Below, piece by piece: positions 37,553 to 49,634 of a DNA stretch of 64,000 nucleotides. The stretch covers positions 145,033 through 209,032 of the forward strand of contig NW_006766917.1 of NCBI RefSeq assembly GCF_000275845.1. Direction: 5' to 3'. Below the pieces are notes generated by a model. It did not search any database. It saw only the letters and a list, made by a program, of their open reading frames with translations, and was not told the origin of the DNA. The number at the start of each line of letters is the position of its first letter. Within the stretch, counting starts at the first letter, position 1. Source of the DNA: Dichomitus squalens LYAD-421 SS1 (lineage: Eukaryota; Basidiomycota; Agaricomycetes; Polyporales; Polyporaceae). Both the position numbers and the translations under genes were made by a program.

Positions 37553-39384
37553 TCATTGGTATTTCTCCTTGTAAATCCATGCGAGTCCGACGTCACTCAC
37601 TCCCTGTTGAACCTGCGACAAGGGACGGTCGGTGAGAGCCCAAGAGGAAAATGAAGGAAACGTACTGCAGCCCGGTACCACTTGGCTGACTCCTTCTTAT
37701 CCTTCTTGCAGCCCTTCCCGTTCAACAAGCAGAATGCGAGCTCCTGCTGAGCATCCGGGTCGCCTAGTCGCGCCGCGACACGATAGTATTGCTACGTGGA
37801 CGTTAGACACAGGGTCTCGGATACTTCGCGGGCAGCCGACTCACCACTGCCATCTCCTTGTCCTTCTGCACTCCCCAACCCCGGAAGAAGCTCTGTCCAA
37901 CCTCATAGATCGCAAGCACAAGCTCCGACTAGTCATTTGTCACCCATGAGCAAGCAACTCCCCAGACCAAGCACGCGAAAAGAACTCACCCTCACAGCGC
38001 TCATATCCCCCTGCTTCTCCTTCTCCAGATCCGACACCGCCAGCTCCGCCGCCCGCCTCAACCACCTGAAACCCGCCTGTTCATTCTTCTCGCACCCCCA
38101 CCCGTGTCGTTGGGCCAAACCCCACATGAGCATGCCCACCCCACACCCCCCGCCGAGCGTCGCGCTCTTCTCGAACGCGGCCGCCGACTCCGTGAGCCGG
38201 TTCTCGAGGTGGTGCTGGATGCCGAGCTGCAGGAAATCCTGCGGCGTTTGCGGGTTCGCGAGCGCGGGATTCGCTCCCTTCGTCTTACTCGCCGAGCTCT
38301 TCGCCCCTGGCCGCCCTTGGGTCCCGGGCGGCCCAGGGGTCGTAGGCGTCTTCGGAGCCTGAGTGTCGGCAGGCAGGGAAGAAGGGAACTGTTGATTCGC
38401 ATTCGCAGAACTCGGGCTAGGCGGGAGCTCGTAGAACGAATAATTCGAGTACACGATCTGCGACGATGCTATCCGCGACCCAAGCGAGGGCCCGGAGGGC
38501 TGAGTCTGCGTCTGTGACGACAGAGTGGGAGAGGGGATGCCAGACCAATTCTCATACTGCGGCTCGCCAAGCGACGCTGGCGAGACCGGACGCGACCCCT
38601 GCCCCAGCGGAACTGTTGGCGACCCAAGCGGGCTTGGGCCAAGCCGCGGACTAGGGAGAGGGGAATGCGAAGGTGAGCGCGGACCTGAACCTGGACCTCC
38701 GCGCGCGTTCCTCATCAGCACTTCGCGCTTGCGCTGCTCCGACTCCGCGGGGCTCGGTGGTTGCACGGGTCTTGAGAAATTCACGGAGGTGGTCACCTGC
38801 GACGGCATGCGACCACCCTTCGAAGGCCCTAGGACTGCGTATTCCTGCTCCCATGGCTGGGGCTCGGGGGCAGCAGAGACGACCACGGTGGGGAGATCGG
38901 GGACGTCAGGGGGATCATACACGGATTGAGGTTCCACGACGCCGGACGAGCGCCAGGTGTCGCGGTACCTGTTCGTGATGGAGTCGAGATCATAGTTAGA
39001 AGAAGCCACTGACTCGTGTGCGTGAGGGCGCGCGGGCCCTCGGAAGGTGTGCGAGCTCGAGGGCGAACTGGATCCTCCGGTGGTGGTTTGTGAGCGTGCG
39101 TCCCAGGACATGGTGCGCATGCTCGCGCCATCGTCGTAGAATGACGCGGAGGTCGCCGTGCTGGTTCGGAATGCGGTGTGCAAGATGGGCGAGTGTGTTG
39201 CCGGAGGTGCGCTTCCTGGAGCTGCGGGGTGAGAATGGGGAGGTGACGGCATAAGCTCGAGGTTTGCTGGTCTGCGGGAGTTCTTGGTCCTCCTTGACGA
39301 CGTTCGTCTAATAAGAGCCCCGAGCGGCGACGAGTCGCCCAGATTTGGGGTGCGCGGAGGCTCCGCCGAAAGCTCAGCCATCAT
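37553..39384 (-). CDS. Sel1-repeat (HCP-like) protein with long disordered N-terminus
   Basis: Four exons (39384-37990, 37928-37845, 37791-37666, 37612-37553) give 554 residues. Residues 1 to about 395 are Ser/Pro/Thr-rich and unstructured. The C-terminal 150 residues hold Sel1-type alpha-solenoid repeats: LQLGIQHHLENRLTESAAAF, then GVGMLMWGLAQRHGWGCEKN with a following WLRRAAELAV, a repeat around FFRGWGVQKDKEMAVQYYRV, and ARLGDPDAQQELAFCLLNG with KWYRAA. Proteins of this plan (like yeast Dsf2 or Skt5-type scaffolds) act in signalling or septum and chitin-synthase control through protein contacts. The exact orthologue cannot be told from sequence alone. A second ATG directly follows the first. 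Confidence 0.85.
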
Positions 39385-39664
39385 GTAGGCTCGTACAGCT
39401 GGTGGAGTAGAGGATGATGAGGGTTATGGTGTACGCGAGAGCAGCTCATTATCATGGTCGTCGCCAAGCAGATCCGAAACCCGATGCCGCGCAGCGGCCA
39501 CTACTGCCCTCGTGGCGCTTACGTCCCGTGCACAGCACCGACCACAGCGTATCAACACCGGCTCAGCCACTCCTGGCTGATGCACGTTGACTCGCAGAGA
39601 TGAGAGCACACTCGGATTAGCTGAAGATCTACAACTAGTGACAGGAAGGCTATGTTCAACGCGT

Positions 39665-41248
39665 CTAGAGGTACTTTTTCTTGCTCTTGAGCTCCGCGTA
39701 AGGGTCCGGCTTGGGCATCTTGCCGAACCGCGGCTCTTCCTGCTCTGTGATTGAAAGGGGCGCCAGAGCGCATCAGTAGAGCTCCCCAGTGCAAATGCAA
39801 AACTGACGTACTGAGCGTGAATTTGTAGATGTGCGAGACGGTTTCATCCCAAACCTCGCGCCACATGTGTGCGCCGCCTCCGCGAGCCCCGTCAATCCCG
39901 TATTGGGCCGCGAACGCACGGAAGTCAAAGCCGAGCCTATCCGATTCCTGGAAAACCGGAACGTCGATGGGGTCCGATGCGGAAGCCTGAGGCAGTACCA
40001 GCAGGACATAACGGTGGTAGGGAGTATTGCGATGGGGATGAGGTGGGACATAAGGCGTATGTGCTTGAAGAGGGACAGTAGGCGAAGCAGTGGATGCGGA
40101 CAGCGGAATGTTGGGTCTGACCGACTCATGTAAGGAACCACGCACAGGACCAAGCATAGATATACGTACTGCATCCAATGGAGATAAGTGGTGAACGACT
40201 GAGTGTCCGGGTTGGGCACGTCCAGGTCGACCATCAAAAGAGTGTACAGACGCGTGTCCGTGTGGAACAACGTCGTGTATATCTCAGGTGGTCTCCTGGT
40301 CTAAAAGACATGTTGCGGATTAGTCACCGCAGCTCCACGGTGTAGAAGGTACAGCAACGTACCTGCTCCGGAAGAAGGAAGATACCAGGCTCAACTTGCC
40401 TCAGCTTGCGCTTCACGCGTGTACGGAGGTAGTTATTCTTGGGAGGAGGCTCGAGGTAACGTATACGCAAGTCGAACGAGGGCTGAAGTTCGGGAAGCAT
40501 GTCTGGAACGACTTTCATCTGGTAGATGCGCTCCATCTGGAAAGACAATCAATACTGAGCAAAGTACAATCTGGATAGTGCTGCAGAGACAAACCAGAAG
40601 GTCTAGACCTCCCTCTTCCCTCCACCTTTGCTCGACTAAATGCCTGTAAATAGGCTTGCTCAAGTCCGCTGCATGGCAAGGACACACGTATCAAATACAC
40701 AACAAGACTCCGAATAGCAAAAGGATAAACTTACCCATCCCGTTCCTCGCCTTCCACCTGACGTCCGGCAAGTTGACCTCGCTCTGGATCTCCAGTATTC
40801 TCACCTTCTCCCTCAGCTGTTCCAATGCCGCCACGTCCCTCTCGCCCTCAGGCTTTGCCTCCTCGGCCTGCACCTTCGCCTGTAGCTCCTCCAGTTCCTT
40901 CCGCACGAACTGCGCATCACGCAAGATGTAGCGTAACGCATAGTCATACGCTGGCTCGACGCCCTTTGCAATGGGCCTGCTCCACTCCCTCGGCCGCTCC
41001 AGCGAGATATTGGGACGACGCGTCGGCCACTTGCGCTGCTTGCCCTTGGTCTGCTCCCCCTGTGTGGTGGCCTCGGTGGTCTCCTCGGACGCAGCCTCCT
41101 GTGCTGGCGGCTGGGTCGTGGTCTTCGCTGTCACGGGCGGGGGAGGAGGAGAGGCACTTGCCTGCGCAGACGCGGCCTCCAGAGTGGCATTCCCGCGTAT
41201 GTGCGTTAGCCTAGGAGCATAACGAGGGAGTCTACGGAGGGCGAGCAT
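39665..41248 (-). CDS. Mitochondrial large-subunit ribosomal protein mL38 (MRPL35-like, PEBP fold)
   Basis: Six exons (41248-40735, 40668-40595, 40536-40363, 40300-40170, 40116-39812, 39744-39665) give 425 residues. The Arg-rich N-terminus (LALRRLPRYAPRLTHIRG) looks like a mitochondrial presequence. It is followed by a charged helix with NISLERPREWSRPIAKGVEP. The C-terminal half has the PEBP-like fold kept in this ribosomal protein: RPPEIYTTLFHTDTRLYTL, LMVDLDVPNPDTQSF, HTPYVPPHPHRNTPYHRYV, LLVLPQ and FDFRAFAAQYGIDG. It serves mitochondrial translation as a structural subunit. The gene lies 280 bp downstream of the Sel1 gene's start on the same strand. A TATATA lies about 85 bp before its ATG. 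Confidence 0.9.
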
Positions 41249-41636
41249 GACCGTCGAGTGACACCTTGGACGGCAGTCGATTGGGCGCGTCGTAGAAATT
41301 CGGGAGGAGCGCTTCTTCCAGTGCAAGTCCGTATATAGCAATTGTAGTATCAAGGCGTGCTGTGGGCGGGCCCGGGTGTTTGGCAAAGGTTACGATGGTC
41401 GTGGTGCATCAAGAGGAGGCCGAACAAACCCGAGATTACCGTCCTTCATATTCCCCGCTGCATACGCCCGTTGACCTCCGTCAGATGTTTCAAATCGGAA
41501 AACCTTGAAGTCACCGCGAGCCGATTCCATGTCTAGCTCATCTTTCCCTGAAGCTGCGGCCTACGGGTTATGTCTTTTTGTTTGGTCTAAGGCTGGGATG
41601 GTGTTTCCGCATTAGATACGGAAAGTAAAACTTTAC
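41249..41636. other. mL38 promoter region
   Basis: No gene was recognised. A minus-strand TATATA near 41332 lies about 85 bp before the mL38 start. The right end adjoins the 3' end of the minus-strand tRNA. Confidence 0.45.
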
Positions 41637-41718
41637 TGCCCCAGTGAGGCTCGAACTCACGACCTTCCGATTGCCTTGGGTAACAGTCGGACGCTGTAAC
41701 CAACTCAGCCATGGGGCA
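41637..41718 (-). tRNA. tRNA-Asn (GTT) with a 9-nt intron, second copy
   Basis: Read on the minus strand the exons are the same as the tRNA-Asn at 34989-35070, with identical acceptor, D, anticodon and T arms. The intron is also 9 nt but of different sequence (CCCAAGGCA instead of CTCTTCGCA). The copies face opposite ways 6.6 kb apart. Confidence 0.96.
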
Positions 41719-43215
41719 TATCCCCATTCGTGCCAAATAACACCAATAGATCCGTCGGACCTCTCAGATGACCGAAGACAGCTACACAGGAGTACATCGC
41801 GCGACGGGAATTCGGGGGGAGGAGGCGCCCATCAGAGGCCCCGTGCGCGATCAATGCTTATCACCGAGGACACCACCCGGAATCCAATGGTTATAAAGAC
41901 CAGCGGATTTCGCTTGGCCTCCTTGCGGAAGCCACTGGTCGCGTCAGTGGGCCATGTTGTGTCAACGGAAATCAAAGGACGCGCCGGTGGCGGGGTGTCC
42001 TGAGCGACTTCGATGAGAGCCTTGTGCCGAGACAGGCACTCGCCCTAAGAGGCGCCAGTGCTATCGCTGCCTTCTTCCTTCCACCATCGCGTCGTGTATT
42101 CTGGGAGATCGTCTCTGCGTGCCCCCTCATCTCACCTTGAATTCTCTCTCCATATGACCAGTTCTGGATCAGAGTAAGTCGTACAGTCCATCGTTAGCGT
42201 AGGGCAGGTTTAAAATTATATATTGAGGCCACAGAATGCCGTTATAGGGGGGTCACGCGAGATCCTCAACCCACGAGGACAACGACGTCGGCCTCACTGA
42301 AGAGAGCACCAACGTCCCCATCCCAGCTCGCTCCGGAGCACCAGAGCCCGAGGTCGAAATGGAGGATGCTGGCACCCAGGAAGGCGAGGAGGATGAGGAT
42401 GACGGCTCCGTCGACCTGGAACAATTGGGGCCCGCCCTTTCCAGTCGTATGGAGGATTAGCTACGCATGGTTGTTTGCTTTGAGTCAATGAGATATATTG
42501 GTTGCATTCTACGCGTGTCAAAGTCGTCCAATACAACAGTGCTTGCAGTCAAAACAATACCATCTACCGCACTCGAGCAACCCCTAAGCGCCCTGCTGAC
42601 CAGAAATTTACCATATTTGGGGCCAGGGCACCCACATGTATCACCGCTGGCGGCCTCATGGGTGCCCTGGTGTCGCGCCACCCAAAATCTGGGTGGCTTT
42701 ATGACCATTGAAATCCGCATGGCCGGGCGGTGGCCCCCGCTGGGAGCCCGTGCCAGCGAATTCCAGTCGCGCGATGTACTCCTGTGTACTCATGCTTGGT
42801 CACTATCAATATTGACCGGTTTGTATGCAAGCCGTGAAGTCTCCTCCTGTAGTGACGAATGGCGAAGGCGTACATCGCAAGCCTTTCAAGGACCAATTGC
42901 TCACCTTCTCGATGTCAACGCCGATTCAGGTCCTTCAGTCACACAGACACGCGTTGTTTGGGGTCCCAGAGCCCTGAATAACCCGTCCATTAAGGACAGC
43001 GGTCTCCGCACAGCAAGGCGCCGACCAGTCGTGTGTAGTCTACATGCATGCGAGTAGGAATACAAGAAATACCGAAACACGAAAGCGTGATATGAGAGCA
43101 CAGCACTCGTCATTCTAAACTGCAAACAGACATCCAATGCGCGAGAAGATCGAACAACCACCACCACCAACGACGCTGGCCTTCACCCTAGGTGAGAGAG
43201 CCTCAGCCGAGGAGC
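41719..43215. other. Mostly gene-free; contains an orphan acidic frame
   Basis: A plus-strand frame open from 42248 to 42459 encodes an acidic, coding-like tail (EPEVEMEDAGTQEGEEDEDD, ending LEQLGPALSSRMED and stop) without a start codon or clear upstream exon. It may be a 3' exon remnant. Further short frames around 42500-42711 show no known domain. The right end is the 3' flank of the secreted-protein gene. Confidence 0.35.
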
Positions 43216-44578
43216 TTAGATGAAGCGGCGGGCAGCGCGGAAGCCGCCCTTGCCGAAGGCGGGGGCCTTGGGCGCAGCGTTGTTCCCGCCCTTCTGCGCC
43301 TGGGCACCCTTCTGCGCGGCAGCGTTGCCGCCGGCGAAGCCGCCCTGGACACCCTGCTTGCCGGTGTTGTTGCCCTTGATGGCGCCGACGGTCGCGCTCG
43401 CGCTGGAGGCGGCGGAGGCAGCAGACGCGGAGGCGGCGGTTGCGGATGCACCGGCAGCAGCGGACGACGCGGCCCCGGCGTTGTTGCCAGCAGCGGCACC
43501 GCTGTCCGAGACGGTGAACTGTAGAATATTCCAGTGAGCATGCGGTACTTGCGCGAGAGCGGAGGCTTGATACTCACGTAGACCTGGTCGTCGAGCGAAC
43601 CGTGCTGAGCGACGGCGACAAGGACCGGCTGGTGGTTCGCGGCGGTGTTGATCGACGAGAGGCGGTAGGTGCCGGCGGGGAGACCGCCCGCGACGTCAGC
43701 GGTGAGGACGCCGCCCTGGGCGGCCGAGTTCAGGCCCTTGAAGAACGCAAACTTCGTCGGGTCCGTGACCGTGGTCTGGTCGAGGGCAGTGAGCGCCTCG
43801 ACGACGACGTGCGAGTGGCCGGTGATGTCACCCGCGGAGTCGACGACCTGCGGCGCGGCGAAGTAGTTCGTGTCCGGGTTCACGAAGTTGCCCGTGTTGA
43901 GGTGCGCGATCGCCATCTGGATGGTGAAGTCCTGGTTCGCGGGGATCGTCGCGCCGTTCTTGGGGAAGACGAACTTGGAGGAGGGCATGTTCGACTGCGC
44001 GGCGATGACGCCCATCGGCGCTGGGTTGCACGAGCCGGACGTGATCTGCTGGCCGTTCGTGATCGGCAGGTTGGGCACGGTCGCGCAGAAGTTGATGAAG
44101 TTGTTCGACGACGTGAGGGAGGCAACTTGGCCCGCCGTGGCATTGGCCTGGCCGTTCTGCTCGAAGCCCTTCGCGATGACCGAGTCGAGGAGCGCTGGAA
44201 GATTGCATCGAGCGTCAGCTGAGGCCGTGCGATAAAGTTAGGGTTCTGTCAGGAACTCACTCAGAGACGATTGGGGGTCGTTGCTGTTGCCGGCGGCAGC
44301 GGACGACGAGGGAGCGGCAGCAGCGGACGAGGTGGAGGCAGCGTTGCCCTTGCCTGCGTTGTTGCCGCCCTTACCCGCGTTGTTGGCTGCATTGCCGCCC
44401 TTCTGAGCGCCCTTCTGAGCCTGAGCAGCGTTCACACCATTCTGGAAGTTGCCCTGAGGACAGAACGGTTGTCAGATGGGATAGAAGTTAGATAAGATGG
44501 TCGACCTACCAGAGGCGAAGCCTGCGCGATGACGGGGAGGATGGCGAGGATAGCAGCAAGAGAGTGGAAGTACTTCAT
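43216..44578 (-). CDS. Secreted protein of unknown function, basidiomycete type
   Basis: Four exons (44578-44510, 44453-44261, 44194-43578, 43518-43216) give 393 residues. A signal peptide (KYFHSLAAILAILPVIAQA) leads into a Gly/Asn/Ala/Lys-rich low-complexity segment. A conserved-looking domain of about 200 residues follows (NFINFCATVPNLPI, GSCNPAPMGVIAA, IPANQDFTIQMAIAHL, GHSHVVVEALTAL, LPAGTYRLSSINTAANHQP). The C-tail is Ala/Ser then Gly/Lys-rich. I recall similar secreted proteins in many Agaricomycetes, but no reaction is known to me. The repeated HLxTG and GHSH motifs could bind metal, which is speculation. A minus-strand TATATAA at 44810-44816 may be its promoter element, implying a leader of about 200 nt. 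Confidence 0.85.
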
Positions 44579-45171
44579 GACTGTGATATCGGTGAAAAGA
44601 AAGTCGACGCGAAGCTAGCTTCAGGAAGGGGCGAAAGACCAAACGGGATGGGAACCGGCCACTGGGAGGGAAGGAAGGTGAGTATGGAGCTGCGGAGGAC
44701 AAGGCAAGGAAAGACTTACAAGATTCAGAACCAGGCAGCTCTGCTGCAAAGAGGGGAAAGGAGAGAGGACTGAGGAAGATGGGGGATGCATTCTGGCGGG
44801 ACGGGAGAGTTATATACGTGGAGCTGTGGGACGGCAGGGAAGGGTTCTGGCGTATGGCGTTGTTGTGCCGGAGATGGCACGCACTTGACAGGCCTGCGAG
44901 AACGGGGAGAAGGATGTGCGGAGTTGCCAAGGAGACTCTAGCAGGCCAGCTAAAATTAAGACGTGCAGCTGAGCGTGCGATAAGTAGAGAGCATTCGCAG
45001 CGTTTCGCCTGCATCCGCGGGCCATAATTGGCACCAGCCGTCACGGACAGGACACCGGGCGCGCGCATGCCGAGCTGCCCGCGCCCGCCCACTGGCAGAG
45101 CAGCCGTGCGAATCCCTCTCATACATCATCTAGCCCCTATGTCCGCGCCAGACGCTGCAGGCACAGGCCTC
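44579..45171. other. Promoter of the secreted protein; 3' flank of SAP30-like gene
   Basis: A TATATAA on the minus strand at 44810-44816 lies 232 bp before the secreted protein's ATG. No coding exon was recognised. Confidence 0.5.
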
Positions 45172-47680
45172 TCAGACCTCCCTGAACATCCCCTTCGCCT
45201 TCACCGCGCACATGAACGCCGCCACCGTGTCCACCTCCCTCACCTCCACCTCCCGGAAGTGCCGCTCCGCAATCCCGGCCAGCACCCCGTTCACCTCCCC
45301 CACGTCCCCGTACACAGGAGCTGGCGCCCGTATCCGTTCTTCTTCCACCAGCCGAGAACTCCGTCGCCGATCTCGACGCCCCCGACTTCCTGTCGTCCCT
45401 GGGCCGCCCGGCCCCGGGCTCGCCGTCGACGTCCGGCGCAGCGCGTGCCCGTGCGGCGCCAGCTGGCTTTTCGGTCGGAGCAGCGACGACGGCGGTCCTG
45501 GATCCTCCGCGCTCAGCGGCGACGGGTCCAGTTCCGGGATCAAGTCAAAGCACGCAAGGTACCGGTGCAGTGCGTCCACTGGCAGTGTCGTAAAATCTAC
45601 CTGTCAGTCATAGTTCGTATCAGCCCGCTGTGCTGTGTGGCAGAAGCAGATGCTGGACGGAGGTAAAATGGAGTATCAGAGAAGACAATGAAGCTGCTGA
45701 CAGCAGCAAGCGCCCAGCTGTTGATGCACCGCGCAAGGCGCAGGAAGGGCGTCCCCGAGGTACCCTAGATGTTCTACCAAGGCGACGCTCCACAGAAACT
45801 TCGGCAACTTCTCCCCTCGATATACGGCGCCATCGCAATGTTAGCGTCAATAAGCATGTTGCTTTCGACATGCCTGCCTGCACCAATCTCAACAACCGAG
45901 CACGGTATGCCGGCACAATATGTTTTCGTGGATCACATCAGAACTATCAATGGCCGCACGCTATTGGTAGCTCCCACAGATTTCCTATGCGAGCTCTAAA
46001 AATACGCAGTTCATTCTGCGGCACAAGGGGCCTGAGCAACATTGCGTCGGATATCAGAGGAGCTACCCAATGATGCGGACGTCGTCTCCGTGTCGGACAT
46101 CCTCCCGAAACTCAACATCACAGACTCAGACGCACAGACAACGCCAACAGTCATTGGCGACACTACGTTTGGAAAGCGGGGGACTCGCGCTGTCAAGCTC
46201 CGTGTGCAACAAATCTTGGGAGGCACGGCAGTCGCTTGTTCGCCAGTTCGAGCTCAATGGACACTGCGTGCCTCAGCTTCCACCTTCTATTCCTCAGCCC
46301 TAAAGCCTCCTCAGAAGACGCCCTCAACATATCAGCTCGCTGAGTGGTCGAACCTTGCTTATTTCCGCCCGCGCGCCGAACACGAGTGCAATCTTCTCAC
46401 CCGAAAGTTGCTTAAGGGGCCCAGTTTCCTGGGCGACGTGAGAAGATAGCGCTCGGCCGCGGAGGCGTGCTCGGACGCGGCTCGTGGGCCGATTGCTGGG
46501 TCATAAGGCCCGCTGCGGGGCAGCCCTTCGTGCGCGATGTTCCCTCGGCCTTCGAAAGTACGCATGCCCCTGTCCCGCCCTGTCCCCGGACCTCCCGGCA
46601 GCACACGGACGTCGCGTCACGCGTGAATGACGGGAGGTCAGTGCAGACGGAAGGCATAGAGACATGGGCATGGCGCCACAAGGCTGCCGTACGAATCTGA
46701 CTGCAAACGAATGAACGGCGTTGTCGAGCAAAGCTTATGTTGATCGCATCCAGAGCCATGTGAGACGCGAGACGTGCTTGGCGCTGCACAGCAGGCACGG
46801 AGGACGCGGACTGTCAGCGCAAGTCACTCAAGGGATGGGCCGGGAAGGGCGGGTTATTCAGTCGTGGACAGATGGACGCGTGCAGAGCCGAATGAAGTCA
46901 ACGCAGAGTCCGCACTGCCTATGTCCACCCTTCCCTGCCTGAGAATCCGGATGTCCGAAGGGCCAATCCTCGATGCTCGATCGACGGCCAACGAGTGAAA
47001 CAAACATGCCCGTGTTCACTGAGGCCAACCATGCATCTGCTCTGGTCATGTCAGGCAGACCGCGACCGGCGAATAGCAGCTGTGGGGAGCCGGTGCATGG
47101 GCTGATCCATTGAACGGATTCTTGGCACTCCTCGGATTGCTTCAAGCTACTCCTCATCATCCGTGGCTCCATACCCGCCACTGCCTTCGCCCCTCATTAC
47201 CCGCCAGCAAATGTGCCGCGCCACCTATAGCGGGACCCGCATCCAGATGACGCCCATCCCAGAAGACAGAACCGACACTCCGCCCGCCACCGACCAAAAC
47301 CAGGACCAAGACTTGCAAAACCATAACGCAGACTATAGAGCACTCACTAGGGAGTCCTTCTCCTCCTTGTCTGCTGCATTGTTGCCGGCAGCGAGGGCAG
47401 CCGACGCGGCGCCGGCCGCGTCAGTTCGTTTGCGCTTGATGCGCTCGCGGTCTCCGTCTGCGCGGTCTGCGGCCGCGCGTTTTGTCCCGACGGCAGCGTG
47501 GTACGCAGCGTCGTCGGCTGCGGCCGCTCGTTTGCGGGTGCCCTGCCCTCGTGCGCGGGGCGCGGGGGCGGGGGCGGGGGCGGGGGCGGACATGGATGTC
47601 GGGGCGTGGGATGAGGGTGGCGGTTGGGCGGCGGAGACGACGGACGACGAGGGGTGCATGTGCGTCGCGTGTGTGGGCAT
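45172..47680 (-). CDS. SAP30-like Sin3/HDAC-complex subunit (probable)
   Basis: Two exons (47680-47348 and 45600-45172) join in phase 0 to 253 residues. The second exon reads VDFTTLPVDALHRYLACFDL then PELDPSPLSAEDPGPPSSLL, and later RRRSSRLVEEE and NGVLAGIAERHFREVEVREV. This is the layout of fungal proteins with a SAP30 Sin3-binding domain, which tether histone deacetylase complexes. Exon 1 is Ala/Pro-rich with a basic nuclear-import-like KRKR and ends DKEEKDSL before a good GTGAGT donor. Joining the exons requires a 1747-nt intron, far longer than any other here. If the join is wrong, the second exon remains a coding fragment with a missing start. The open frame continues upstream of 47680 without a stop, so the start is uncertain. 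Confidence 0.55.
45601..47347 (-). other. 1747-nt putative intron of the SAP30-like gene
   Basis: It is bounded on the minus strand by donor GTGAGT and acceptor TGACAG. Several plus-strand frames (for example 46042-46449, beginning MRRISEELPNDADVVS) are open but match no family. No inverted terminal repeats were found. Either DNA has inserted into an ordinary intron, or a small unrecognised gene lies between two separate loci. Confidence 0.4.
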
Positions 47681-48140
47681 TTTGAGCAGCTCGAGGCGGC
47701 GATTGATGAGTCTCTGGTACCCTGCAAGCTGAGTTTTGAAGGTGCAGTGGCGACGCGTCGAAACGCGGTTCCCGATATTGTATATGCGAGAGACCGAAGA
47801 AGTCGACGAGGTAGTGTGCTCAGTGGGCGGTGTCGGTGATGCAAGGGATGTGGGGGACGATGGCAAGAGCTCGCAAGACGACGTCGAGGCAGAAGGTGCG
47901 TTCTCGGCGCTGGGTACTGCAGCCACTGGCTCCGACGCCGTGCGATCGGGGGCGCTCCTCGAGCCCGCCCACGTGGGCCGTGGCCTTGGTAGACCAGTAA
48001 GGCAAGTCTCTTGCTGTTCTGGGACTCCTTGATCCCAAACCATCATTTGAATGATCGTCAACTACTCCCACCGTTGGATTTCTCGGAGAGACAAACGCGA
48101 AATATCTTGGTGCTACATGACAGTGAGTATGTACCAGTGT
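47681..48140. other. 5' flank of SAP30-like gene, 3' flank of flavoprotein gene
   Basis: The minus-strand frame of the SAP30-like exon stays open back to about 48040 (including NIGNRVSTRRHC and GYQRLINRRLELLK). It may be extra N-terminal coding sequence or a leader. Confidence 0.35.
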
Positions 48141-49634
48141 TCAGCTCTGTGCCTTCCAAAAGCCTGCCACTCCCTCATGGGTCTGTGGGTCCTCAAACCT
48201 CCTGACAATGCGATAGTAGTATGCGCGGCCCTCTTCGTACTTCTCCCGCACGCGCTCGTACGCTTGCTGTATCTCTCGCACAGCCTCACTGCCTTCTAGG
48301 TGAGGGCTCTCTGCAGTAGATGGGTGCAAGTGACATGCCAGCACCGAACCAAGGAATGCACCGGCATTCAAAGCGGTGATGATCCCCTGTGATGAGAGCG
48401 GGTCGAACGCAAGCGCTGCATCGCCAACGGCGCACCAGCCTCGTCCTTGGTGATCGTCTTCGAGCCCGCTACCGCCTCCGGATTTGCCTTGCGGCTCCCA
48501 TGACGCGTATGGGTCCAGGATCGATGACGCCGCCGTAGTGCACCGTGTGAACTTCGTCCCTGGAGACATCTCGTAGAGCGGCATCTCTTCAAGAGGTTCC
48601 GCAGCGGGATCGTTTCTCAATGATGCACCGCATAGAGAGTGGGATATGTGGACGGTATCCGACTGGAGCATGTCTAGGAAGCCAGCGGCGGTGCGCGCGA
48701 CACGGGCTGTCGCATCCCACGGGGAGGTCGTGTACATGACGAGACGCTTCCCATGGGGGAGACGGGCTGAGTACCACCAGCCGCTTGAAGCAGCTTCGAT
48801 GAGGGTACGGGTGTCGTTGTCGTCCGCACGATCCGAGTCGGGATCAATCCTGTCGAAGACGACGTAGAACGCGAGGAGGTCGGAATGTTTGCGCATCTTG
48901 GCCCCGATCTAGTTCGCGCTGGTGAGTAGTGTTCAGGAGATCAATTGAGAATGAATGCACTGACCTTCTGCGCTACAGATGCTTTGCGGCCGGTCGCGTC
49001 TACCAACCATCTCGTGCGGAACGTCTTCATTGAACTTGTTCCGGCAGGTTTTGCGTCGATATCCCACCCGAAGACGGGCGAGCCTTCGACCCCTCCCCTG
49101 TCCGCCCGACGTACTCCCACGACCTTGCCTCTCCAGAGCATAGATCCGCAGGTTTGGCGCAACATATCGTCGAAACGCGCGCGATCGAGGTGCCACCCCG
49201 CGCCGTAAGGGTTCATGAGTGAGTATGTTTCGTGCAGGTCCGCACTCGCCCACGCAGAAGCATTCCCCGTGCAAACGTCGTGCAGACCACGAGAGGTGTC
49301 CTCGGTCAGGCGGGGGAGTAGCGATGGATCGAGCATGGATAACGAACGTCTTGCTGCAGCGGGAAGTGATTCGCCGATCTGTAGGTGTCTCAACTAGTCA
49401 TCTACGCCCAGTTGCTCAATGTACTGATACCTTGTAGGCACTTGGGTCCGCATCGTCGATGATCAATATACGGACAGATCCCTCTGGTGTTCGTCTGGCT
49501 ATTGAGAGCGCAGTTGCGCAGCCTGCAGGCCCGCCGCCAACGATGATGACTTGGGGAAGAAATCGGTTCGTATGTTGGCAAAGATCAGAACTCGGACACG
49601 TACTGTCATAGTCACTAGAATGTGTGGTCGACAT
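48141..49634 (-). CDS. FAD-dependent monooxygenase/halogenase-like flavoprotein (LodB-like)
   Basis: Three exons (49634-49431, 49378-48965, 48908-48141) give 461 residues. The FAD-binding Rossmann motif is VIIVGGGPAGCATA (GGGPAG at 33-38). The second FAD motif GDAALAFDPLSSQG is at about 368-381. GWWYSARLPHGKRLVMYTT is typical of the tryptophan-halogenase/LodB group. The halogenase WxWxIP signature is absent, so halogenation is unlikely. In bacteria LodB-type flavoproteins sit beside lodA or goxA and are needed to build the cysteine-tryptophylquinone cofactor. Here a LodA-like gene lies 3 kb away, which makes that role the best inference. No signal peptide is seen. It is divergent from the VioB-like gene and shares a 473-bp promoter interval with it. 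Confidence 0.85.
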
